A DNA stretch of 64,000 nucleotides from Klebsormidium nitens (Eukaryota; Streptophyta; Klebsormidiophyceae; Klebsormidiales; Klebsormidiaceae): the NCBI GenBank assembly GCA_000708835.1, contig DF237047.1, positions 8,447 to 72,446 on the forward strand, written 5' to 3'. Shown here one piece after another: positions 20,868 to 32,800 of this stretch. How positions within the stretch are numbered: position 1 is the stretch's first letter; each line of letters opens with the position of its first letter. The notes under the pieces were generated by a model. It worked only from the letters and a program-made list of their open reading frames with translations, was not told the origin of the DNA and made no database searches. Both the position numbers and the translations under genes were made by a program.

Positions 20868-23800
20868 ATGGCGATTGGATCGAGTGACCAGGAGCTGCCA
20901 CATGGCGACCTTGTGGAGGAGCTTGAGGAGCTGCCCCAATCCAAGGTAAAAGCTGGGAAACAGATTTTACCCTGCGGAGCAACGGAACAGATTGCATTCC
21001 CCTGTCTAAAACCTGTCACTTAGAGCTAACAGTCACATATACTGCCCGGTACATTCTTCATGTCACAATCCAAGTGCTCTACGAACTTTCCAACCATCAA
21101 ACTATGTCCATGTACCCTACCAAGACTGTATGTGTACTGTCTCTAGAGACAACTTTTCATTGTTTTCCAATACTGGCATGCCCAAACTTGCATTCCTCCA
21201 AAGCTGCCAGCTTCTTTCAACTCCTACGACGACCCAATGACTTGCTTGGAGAGGAGTTAGCTGCTGGGAGTGCGCTGATTAATCCTCCTGGTCATGCAGC
21301 TCCAAGATAGGGAGGACCTTATGCCATCTCTCAAAGAGATGATTGCATCATACAGCGGGGGGTGGGTGTGCATTGACGGCAAGTATGGACACTACAGCGG
21401 CATCGTACCACCACCATTTCATCCCCAGCACTTTGAGGACCCAGCACAGGTTAAAAGAGAAGGTGAGCGGTTTGGCTAATCGCTCTGGACATTTAGAAGC
21501 ACCCTGTCAACGATCAACGGAAGAGTTCTCCAAGGTGTCGAAAAGAAGGGTATTACCATAGGAGCTGATTAACGTCACTGAAAGAATGTTTCTTTCCACG
21601 CACTGCTTGCAGGATCGGAAGAGGCGTCATTTGATGGACGCCAGGAGTCGGGTGCTGACAAGCTTGAAGCGGCAGTCGCTCAAATGGTGAGGCCGTCCCA
21701 TCCATCATGGGGCTTGAACTACACTGATGTTTTAAAAGTTGGAAAACGTTCACTGCCGACTCCTGTGCAGTTGGTGCATATAAGGCTGAGGTCCTGTAGG
21801 GTGGCTCACATGAGATGTTTTCGTTTCGAATGTTCAAAATGACACTTTACTTCTTTCAGCAACTGGAGGGACCTCTGTTCCACTCCTTTGCCCCTGCCTT
21901 CAACTGGGAAGAGGAGAGGGCGTCGATTCCTGGACTTCGTGCGAGGTCCTCTCTGTATGTTACACCAACAGGGTAAGGACTTCACTCATATTACCCCACC
22001 TATGATTACTTTTGAGTATCTGACCTGTCCAGTGGTGAGGTCAAGTGAAACCAGGGACCTGTTGGAACACCTTCCAGGATTTTAGCATACCAATACATGT
22101 TTTTGCTAGTTCAGCTTTTTTTGGTTGTTTCTACAGCAATCATTATCAACACTCACTTTGTCTCTGTCCCTGTACTCTCCAGGCTTTTCTCCTTCTCTGT
22201 CGAAGTCGTCAGTCTGACGATGCAAGTGGGACTTGTAGGTAAGATCAGATCAAACCTATCATGATCCAGTGGCTCACAAGTTGGGTTTCTGTCCTGAACA
22301 CTGATTCATACATGAATTGATCGGCCGTTGCTTGCATGGTACAGATACTTGCATGCCTGGCCTTGTCAAACTCTGTGCTTTCGTTCCCTGCAGAACCGAT
22401 CAGCGGGACAATCAGCCTTTACCATAAGGACAGGCGTGAGAAAATATCGGAAGACTTCCACTTTTCTATTGCTCCAGATACCTGGCCGAAGGTAAGCTTT
22501 TCCTTAAGTCCGTCGGACTCTCCGCCTGTAAACTGCTGAGGTGCACAAATTAACTCCAGCTTGTATCTAGCAAGCCAGGAGGCGTCAGAAGGGGGCTTTT
22601 GTTACACAAGCTTTCAGTTGGATCAGACGACTGATGCAGGGTCCCAACTCAAAATTGTGATTCCTCTACTCTTATCAAAGCAACTCGTATCTGTGCCTCC
22701 AGCGCCCCATTGACCAGCAACGCCGCGTCTTCTTCACACTCGACAAGCCACTGGCGGCCGTGTGCCTGCTAATCCAACTCGAGCGGACGGCGACTGAGGA
22801 GGATGGGGTCAAAGCATCTGTGTATGCAAAGAAGGACGCGGTGAGCCACAACTAGTACCCCTACAAACGGTATCATCGTAGATGCCTCTGCTGGTGCCCC
22901 TCGCTGCAAACCTGTCAGATCTCTTTCCTCTCGGATAGACAACACTTCAGACGCCCTGCTTCGTAGGTGTCAAAAAGCTGTAGGTCAAAGTGGATACATG
23001 AACCAAGTGAGAGGCCATCCAAGTATCGATCTTCTGCCCAGCGTACCACAGAGTCTTCCTGGGACCTTACTGACTCAATATCCTCGATGGTGTCAGACGT
23101 CTCTCTCGGAAAGAGATGCAAACCGCGTGGCAGGCTGGGCCGCATCGGTCCCATTCAAGGAGCCCCTCGCCTGGACGTTCATCCCCATTTTCGACAAAAC
23201 GGTCACCAACGGTTTGGGGGGATTTGGACTGGACACCAGCCAGGCCCCCAACCCAATGAGCGGGGTCAGCACGCCCCGAACCCCGTTGAACGGGTTCACT
23301 GGTTATGGAAGCAACGGGAACAGCGCTTACGGGACGCCCAAAGCTTCCATCGATCTGACCGCTTCAGGGCTGAGCTTCTCCGGCACTCCGACCAAACGGA
23401 GAAGCGCGGCTGACGAAGGGGACACGTGGCAAGCGGTGCAAGTGGATGTGCCGATGTTCCATAGGGTCAAGGCACCGTACACAGAGGACAGCCTTCAGGT
23501 CAGTGCTCTGCTTCCAGCTGTACCCGGAGTAGTAGTTCTGCATCCCTCTCCCTGGTAGATCACAAAATCCGGCCCGCTCATGTACCGAGTTTGACCTTCT
23601 TTTGAAAAGCTGCGGAGGTCGTATTTACTCCGTGCTTGCTGACGTCACGGCTGCAAGCTTTGACGCTAACCGCAGCATCAGTTGGGTCGATAATGGCTCG
23701 TTATTCGTGTTACTTCAGGACCAAAAGAAGGCGCAGAAGGCCGTCCGTGCAAGCATGAGGCTCTTGATTCAGAGGCTCTCGGGGTCCGAGTCAAGTGCGG

Positions 23801-26800
23801 CGAGGGTCGCGACTCCCCTACTAATGTCCGGAAGTGCGACCCCCCAAAACTTGCTGGGCGCACCACACAGACACCGGGTTCACGGGCCGTCAATGTTCGC
23901 GTCATTGGACAAGCCGGCGGAAAACGGGGTTGCGAAGCACGTTAGCACGGAAGCGGTGTGGGGAGTCGCGGCCGGGGACCGGAAACGGCGGGACAGCGCG
24001 GGCAGTGTGCGGACGGTTCTGGACGGTCCGGAAAGCGGACGGACCACTCCACTGCTGCGCCGGCAGAGCCGGCAGAGCGGAGGGAGCGAAGACGTTCCCC
24101 GCAGCTCGAACGGGGCTAGTCCGCAGCACACTCCGGCTTCGAGCCACGGCCGGGCGGATTCCGGACGGTATCCGGACGCCGATGCGGACTCGACCGGGGG
24201 GGCTCCGAGCACCCCCGGTACGGACGATTGGACCGTGGTCGCGCAGACTGAGCGGGCGACCATCAGCGGCAGGGTGGCCGACACGTTTCTAAACCGGGGG
24301 GTGCGGTCGGGGGGGGGACTCGTGCGCGCTTTGGACTTTCGGTCGCTGGATCGAAGCGCGCCGTATACGGAGCTGATCCATCTGCTGTACGTGTACCCGC
24401 TCTCGTTGCAAATGTCGAGGAAGCGGAACCTCCTCGTGAGGGTGGAGCTGAGGGATGATGACAGCCATCCGGACAATCCGGGAATGCAGGTGAGGAAGGT
24501 TGCATGGATGCTCTTTGCGGGTCAATTCTTGTCGTGTTTGCTCTTTTGCTTCGCCTTCAGGCTTTTGAACGCATGGTTGCCAAACGATTGATCGGGACCT
24601 TGCTTGCGATGTCTGCCCTGCCGGGTACAGATGTGCCCCTTCAATCACGCATTGTTTACTCCTCTTACACCCCGTCCGGAAAGAACTAGTGGCCGTGATA
24701 ACCGAGCCGTTTGGACAACAGACGATGAGGAATGTTTTAAAAGTGACATCTTTTCTTTGGACGCAGGTCATCTTTCCGAAAGACTTCGGCGGTCCGATGC
24801 TCCGAGCGGCTACGACCCAGGTCGCCGCGAACACCAAGACGCCCCTCTTCCACGACGAAATCAAGCTGCGGCTCCCCACCGTCTTCCAGCCGCAGCACCA
24901 CCTCGTCTTCACCTTCTTGCAGCCAGCCCTGCGTCAGAAGGGGAAGCCCGAGAACGGAATGGTGAGGTCTTATACATATACTTCTTTCCGGAAAGCCGTA
25001 GCGTTGAAGCCATGGACCGGAGAGCTGGTACAAGACTTTGATGTATTCAGAAAAATGTGAACGATGTCGATTCTGATTCATAGCCATGATCTAAGAAGGA
25101 AAGCAAGTCGCTCAGCCACGTAGTTTTGTGATTGCTTGTAGGATTGGACGGATGTTTTCACTGGGGTCATCGCCCGTTGGACACAGATGGGCGGTGCTTT
25201 TTTTTTCCGGAGTCCTTTGATTTCAGGCAGATAGCAAACTGCCAATGACAAGTTCAATACCACAAAAAACTTTACGAGCAGTAGCTACTGTCAATCGCAT
25301 GACTCTTGGAGCCATTTAAACTGCGGAATAAGAAGCAGTGAATGCTCTTTTTCCCCCTTCTCCTGCAGACGGTAGTGGGCTACAGCGTCCTTCCTCTGTC
25401 CATGAGCACGCAAGTCCTGAGGTCCGACGGCAGCCTGCCTGTCGTCAAGGAGCTCTTACCGATGTACCTCAACGTAAGCCTTAATTCCGCCGCCCGTATC
25501 CCTTGAGTATAAAAAACGGTTGTTTCTTTGTTGATGGATCATCCGCATCAGACTTTGTGTCCGGGCCAATGAACGGACGGATACCCTGCGTCATATTCGC
25601 TTTGTTTCGGGAGTTGCTAATCATCCTGTCAGAGTCATTGCTTTGTGGCTTTCTAAGCGAATGATGATCCTCGTTCCATCACGAACCTGATTTACTGGCG
25701 TGAAGTGCAGCTTATAACCGACCGCTTGGCAATCAACTATCGCTGAAGCTCCCACCAACCTTTCCAACGGCGTGCTCGGTTGGGTGCCCTGACTAGGCCT
25801 ATCGCCAATACTCATATCACGTACGTACCCCGTTGACCAATTAGTCCGGTTACACTAGCGCCTTATGCTCTCTTTTCCGCGCCCAGGACTACGTCAAGGG
25901 CGACATGGAATACCTAGACGATGGCCGCCCTATCTTCCGATTGCGCCTGCGGCTCTGCTCCACGATCCACCCCACCAACGAACGGCTCCAGGCCTTCCAC
26001 GTGGCTTACGACAGGCACATGCTGAGCGCCGGGGGCCCACCGAGTTCCGCCCTGCTGACGGTAAGCGTTCTTAAAAAGGTTCGATTCAGTCCGAGAGGAA
26101 TGCTTCATGATGGTAACCATGTCTCCGGTAAAGGGTACATGGGGCAGGCCACTTCTAGACATTCCCAATAAAGGCTAAGTTCATGCTCCGGGGGAAAGTG
26201 CATGGCTCTTTTGCTGTTAGATGCGACGACGCAGCATGTTAAACTAATTGTCCGTCAGAAGGGAACCACAGATGAACTATCTTCCAGCTTGCCCAAGCCC
26301 TAATTTCTGAAACCTGATTTTTGAAAGGCCTACAACTGTTGCTTTCTGCAAAGTGGAAAACAGCAATTGTTCTTCTATCTCTTGTTGAGGCTTCTTTCGC
26401 TTTCCTCAACCCTACCTCCTTAATGTCCTGTGCACGCAGACCATCAACCACCTGCGGTCCATGGACTTCGTAACGCTGCATAAATACTTGTCTAATCCAA
26501 AGGTCCGTTCTCGCAGAGATTCTAACAATAGCCATTTTCTTCCACTTGTGATCGACGCGTTCTCTCGTCTTTACCTATCTACACTCTGTGCGCGCAGAGC
26601 ATCAACCACCTGCGGTCCATGGACTTCGTAACGCTGCAGCAGTACCTGCACCCGACGCTGACCATGCTGCTCCGGCTGGTGGGCGACGGCGGCGAGACGC
26701 TGCAAGTGGCGTCGTTCCGCGCACTCGTCAACATCCTGACACGGTCAGTGCAGATTGACATACGTTTCACTTCCTTCGGGTTCCTGTGCATTTTCGCGAG

Positions 26801-29800
26801 TCGGGCATCGCTCAAAGGCCTTGCTTAAGGAGCATCAAGACTGGTTCCGTTTCCTGTGCATGCTTTTGAGTCGGGCGTCGCTTCAAACGCCTTGCTTAAG
26901 AAGCATCGAGACTGATTCCGGTTTCTGTGCATGCTTCGTGAGTCTTGCATTGCTTCAAACGCCTTGCTTAAAGAGCATCGAGACCGGTTCCGTTTCCTGT
27001 GCATGCTTTTGAGTCGGGCATCGCGTCAAAAGCCTTGCTTATAGAGCATCAAGACTACTTCTGAGACACTACAGAGGCGTAGTGCGGGTCTTGAGGTTAC
27101 GGAGGTCGTTGCATCACTCCTTATCCAATGCGGTCGGCGATTTGTTCCAATGGCCTACTTGTAAGCAGCTTGCGATCGAAACCCACAGAATCTCCAAGCC
27201 CCTCGTTACCGGTCTTGAGGAGCTTTCGCCCGTCAAATTGCAGGGCTTGCCTCCGCTTTGCTTCTGCGTAGTTCTCTATCTGTACCTGCTGATTTTGGTC
27301 TTGTCTTCCATCATCCAGGATCCAGCAGGAGTCCCTAGACGGCTCGGAGCGCAACCGCATCCTGGTCCACTTCATAGACTACGCGTTCGATGACTGGAGG
27401 GGCGACCGTCACCCGGTCTACCCGGGTCTTTGCAGTGTCTGGCGGAGCTTGGCTCGGAGCAAGGTAGCAAATGTCTAACTCGCCGGCTCTCAGTTCGCTG
27501 CTCTTTTTCCTTCTGTGGATGACGAAGCTAGCACCTCGGGGTGTTCTGAGTAGAGGGGATTTTGAAGCTCGGAACCCGACGTCTGGAGGAGTACGGGAGA
27601 TGGATAAGAATCTATAATAGCACGGACGCCCAACGTTGCTTCTGTCTCCCTGCCCTGGTCGTAGATTCCAAGAAGCGGCAGTGTGTAGTCCAGTGCTCCG
27701 CCCTTCCTAAGTGCTCGGCTCCTTGGAAACTGACTCGCTTCCATCATGTCCCCACTCATTAAAGATCATTATCGACCTCCAAGTCTCCAGCTGGGGAGAA
27801 CCTTATTCAAAACACCCGCTCTAGTCAGCGACTAATAAGTTCCGCTATTTCTCACTTCGGCTGAACCAGCAACTGCTCTGTTCGTACGATTTATGGTCCG
27901 TTAACGGGTAGGAATTTGATCTTTACCCCCCTTCTTTTCCAGGCCAAGGGCTACAAGGTGGGCCCTGTCTACGAGGACGTCCTGTCCATGGCCTGGGTTT
28001 TCCTAGAGCTCATTACAAAATCCATCGCCCTCGAGGCCAACAGGGCCCCCACGACGCCCCCCTCCCCCGCCATCGTAGAAGACGAGAGGCTGACAAGCGG
28101 CCACGTGCCGGTTCTGCTCAACCCAGACGTCTTCAATTGCGTCCGGTCACTGTTCGAGTGTTTGTTACTAGAGGTTGCGGAGAAAGTCAGGAGCGGGCCA
28201 GCGCAGGCGCGGCGGCTCAACACGTGCTTGGCCTACTTCTGCCACGATCTGCTGTCGGTGATCGATCCGTTGCAGGTGAGCTGGCGCATCTTCTCTGATT
28301 CGAATCAGTTTAGTGATAAGTAAGCCCCGTCAACAGCAATCTTTGACGGGTGGGGGTATCGGTGTTAGGGTGGATACTGGTGCGGAGCTCAAGAACGTTT
28401 TGCTTCTAGTCAAATCAGAAAGCTTGCTGTTGGTGGAGGTTCATTTTCACTAATCTGAAACTGTCGTCTGTGGGGGCAGGAATGATCTCGGGCTATCGAT
28501 TAGTCACATGATGGTTCTGAGGAGCTTCATGCCAAGAGGAAAATGGTCTATACGACGATCTTTGCGCCTCCTTGCTTTGCAATCTTTTCGGGCTCTCTTG
28601 CTTTGCATTGGAGGGAGCACGGACAGGAGCCGATATCCCTCCCCGCCTTCAACTCTGAGCTGTGGGCTTTTGCCTCTCGAAAAGACGTGGCAGGCTCCCA
28701 ACCCCAGGGTTGCGCAATCAAAATCCCCTTGCAGGTCTATGCGCTGATCGCTTCTTACTCGAAGAAGACACGGGGGCCCTGTTGACGCTGCCCCAGAACA
28801 CACGTGTCAGGCTCCGGTTCGCCAGACTCACGGGGATTGCTTTTTCTCCGTAGGTCTACGAGCTCATCGCTTGTTACATGAAGAAAGACACGTGGCCCCT
28901 GTCTCCCGCCGTGGCTGACCTGCGGCTGACGTTTCTCCGCATCGTGTGCGACCATGACAAGTACGTCGAATTTCCGGGGCACGCCGGGAACGAGCGCAAC
29001 TACATCGCAACGCTGCTGCAGATGGAGGTGCTTGGCGCGGTGGTCTCCGAGGACCCGTTGATTAGGTGCGCCCTCAGTACTCAAAATGTTCTCATTTCAA
29101 CCGGATCTATTTCAAGGTGATCGTATCCGTATGTTTTTGTTTTTGGTGAGTGTGAGGGTGCAGCCAGTTAAACACTGGGACTTCTGCAAGTTGCTAAAAT
29201 CTTGGGCGTCGTAGTGCCTGATACTGAGAGTACTTTTCTGCTATTGAGAAGCCTCCGGTGTATCTTCAAGTCCTGGATTACAGATGGAAATATTTCAGTC
29301 CCGTGTGAAGAGGCTGGTGAAAGGAGAAGTAGAGGCGAATCCCGGAATGGGCATATGCAGAGACGATGGGGGGTGAGGGGCAGGTTCCGCAAGACCGCCA
29401 CCTCTTTAAAGATACTGCCAGTCCATACTTTTGACCGGACACAGGGGATCAAGGGATGCTTCCGGGGGGTAAAAGCTGCTCCTTTCTTCTTCTTTTGCCG
29501 CCTTCCTCACGCAACGCGCCCACTTTCTGCAGGAGCAAGGCTGCTCGGCTGCTCACTTTCATCATGTGCAAGCACCAGTTCGACGTCCAAAGCCGAGATG
29601 AGGATTTCCGCGAGTATGCCGCCAACCTTTACCTCCCCTTGGCCGAAAAAGTAAGACGTCGGATCCGCACGCTCCATTTCCCTCAACGCTTCATCCCTGG
29701 CCGCCGTGCTTTTTTTCAAAAACAACCTTCCTTTGCCGCGAAATTGTTGATCTTTCTTCATGTTGTGTCTCTGATTATCTGCAGTCTTTCAGAGCTTCTC

Positions 29801-32800
29801 TCGTGCAAAATTCGAGGCGTCTTTGCCCTTCCGTCCCAATCTCGATTGCTTGAATCTGTTCCCTTAGTCTGACGTCCCTCGCCTTATGAAGCGACAAGAT
29901 GGACAAACTACACAGCAAGATGCACACCTGGGTTTTGCCACTAGTATCGGGAGCGCGGCTGCTCAGTGTCAGACCGACGCCCCAAAACTTTACAAAACCC
30001 GTTGTCCTCGGTGCGACGCACTCGTCAGCTCGTGATATTGTCCTTCTCTTCAGATACCGCAATAGCCGACACGGATTCCGTCACAACCCAAATGCCTTCT
30101 CGCTCTAGCCCTCAAGCTCTCGTTCGACGCAAAAGCTTCGTTATCCACAAGTTCGGGTTGGATTACCTGCATACAGTTTTTGATCGCGTTCCCGCTTCTT
30201 TCTCCAGGTTGCAAGAGCCGACTTTAGTTACGGAACAAGCGCCGGGCCTGCAGCGGGAACTGCTGACGTGCGTGCTGACCGTGCTGGAAGGCAGACATTG
30301 TTTCCCGTAAGCCCAGTTGGAACGATTATNNNNNNNNNNNNNNNNNNNNNNNNNNNNNNNNNNNNNNNNNNNNNNNNNNNNNNNNNNNNNNNNNNNNNNN
30401 NNNNNNNNNNNNNNNNNNNNNNNNNNNNNNNNNNNNNNNNNNNNNNNNNNNNNNNNNNNNNNNNNNNNNNNNNNNNNNNNNNNNNNNNNNNNNNNNNNNN
30501 NNNNNNNNNNNNNNNNNNNNNNNNNNNNNNNNNNNNNNNNNNNNNNNNNNNNNNNNNNNNNNNNNNNNNNNNNNNNNNNNNNNNNNNNNNNNNNNNNNNN
30601 NNNNNNNNNNNNNNNNNNNNNNNNNNNNNNNNNNNNNNNNNNNNNNNNNNNNNNNNNNNNNNNNNNNNNNNNNNNNNNNNNNNNNNNNNNNNNNNNNNNN
30701 NNNNNNNNNNNNNNNNNNNNNNNNNNNNNNNNNNNNNNNNNNNNNNNNNNNNNNNNNNNNNNNNNNNNNNNNNNNNNNNNNNNNNNNNNNNNNNNNNNNN
30801 NNNNNNNNNNNNNNNNNNNNNNNNNNNNNNNNNNNNNNNNNNNNNNNNNNNNNNNNNNNNNNNNNNNNNNNNNNNNNNNNNNNNNNNNNNNNNNNNNNNN
30901 NNNNNNNNNNTGCAAATCACCAAACCGGTCCTCGCTTCTTTTCCAGGTGCTGCAAGAGCCAACTCTAGTCACGGAACAAGCGCCGGGCCTGCAGCGGGAA
31001 CTGCTGACGTGCGTGCTGACCGTGCTGGAAGGCCTCGACGCGCCGCTCGTCACGAGCCTGTGGCACGGCAAGGAGCACAGGGCTCGTGCCTTCTTTCAAC
31101 TGCTGGAGCGAGCTTTGGAGCTCTTCCAGGTGAGTGGAGCTGGGTCCACAAATTTCAGAACCCTCAGAAGTTGGCTCAATCTATGTATCGCCTGTTTCGG
31201 AGGGGGCTAGTTGCTTCCAAGTCCAGATAGGTTGGTGACGCTGATTCGTAATCATGCCTTCGGACCGTTCAAACCGTCTTGTCGGACTTCGCAGGCCAGG
31301 AAAACATGCTGGCTGAAAGCTTTGACTCGAACAGACAGCTTTGAATTACCGAGCTAGAGACTCCAGAAACTTGAAGACCGCACTACGCCGTGTCTCGCAA
31401 CATTCAAAGGACCATCTGCTTCACAGGTTCCAGAATACCCAAGGGAGAAACTGACGCTTCGCTCACGATCTTTCCGGAGTCTAAGGCAGGCTACTTTTGT
31501 CTTTGCAGTGGGCACCTGTCCCCCCGGGGGCTCAGCCCGGGAGTTCCAGCCCTCCGGGGTGGGGGCTTTCGGCGCACCTCTTCTCCGAGAAGCTGTCCCC
31601 CTCGGTGCAACATTACATCACGAACGCGATCCGACACCACAAAAAGGTGAGGCTTGTGCTTTAGGAGGGCGCCCTTGAGGTCCTTTTCCGGTGTGGTGAC
31701 GACGTACCTCAGGAATGCCGCCAAACCTGACGTCATGTAGATGTTGTCTCAGAAGTCAAAGAGAAGCCCATGTAGTCACCCATTAAGGCGATCGGGACCC
31801 TCTCAGCGCCAGCCGGACGGACTTCCAATACCATGTCAAGCATCGTAAAGAGCCACGTGTGTCTATCACGCCCTTGATTGAGCCTAGCGGATTATAAGGG
31901 CGCCGTCAGTCCCGTTGAGCAGATTCAAGCTCTCACGATTTCGGCAGCTCACTTTAGGTCCGATTCCAATCCGCAGGCTTCCTTGGAGCAGTCGTTTGCC
32001 CGGCAGGGCATCGCCCACAAGGCTCATCTCCGGGAGGCCCTCTCTCAGATCCAGGCAAGCCGCAAAACGACGCCGCGCGTGCCGCAGTCGCGAGAGGACC
32101 TGCCCGCCTTCCTGCGGGAAAGGCTGGTAAGTATGTCGCCCCTTTGGTTTGGAGGAAAGCATCACTTCGCATCTTTTCTCTAGGCGCTTGCATACGTAAC
32201 AGTGGTACCTTCCGCTTCGGTCTTCACAATCTTTTGCAGGTTTAGCATATCTCGGATCCAGGGGAAAGAAACAATTCACAAGGGGCTTCATTAGAAGATG
32301 ATACATCGTATTAGCTTCATTAGAAAGCAGATTGTGCCTCCGTTCGAGACTCTGCTTTTCAGTCCAGTCCCTAGCCTTTGGTTCCATTGATCAACTCCGC
32401 CGCCAAACAAGCGAACGATCTAACAGCGGCTGCTCTGAGCATTTTCACAAACCTGCCACGAAGGCAACTGAAAACGCACTCCCCCTTTCGCGCAGGACCT
32501 CTGGGAAGGCAATCTGAGCGCGCGCACAAGCCGCGAGGTCCTCCGAACCGTCCGCCTCTATTCCAACCACTGCACCGCCGAGCGGGGATCCCCCTCCCCG
32601 CCTTCCGAAGCTCTGCTCTTCCCCCTCCTCAACGCGTTCCTCGCCAAGCCGCAGTCCGTTGCGGTCTGGGCGCTTTTGGCGCCGCTGTTAGAGACGCTGC
32701 TCGAGCGGCATGGGGGGGCGCTTCTGGAGCCCGCCAACGGCGGATGCGTCAAGGAGTTGGCGTTCCACCTGCTGAGGGTTATGACGGCAAGGTACGTTCC

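Noticed and set aside
29925-29965. Possible ghost of SPIKE1 exon 17 start (GGAGCGCGGCTGCTCAG)
   Set aside because: The match to the exon start is short and GC-rich, with no acceptor; similarity may be chance.
30163-31230. Long open frames across the assembly gap
   Set aside because: They consist mostly of undetermined bases; SPIKE1 exon 18 explains the coding part on the right.
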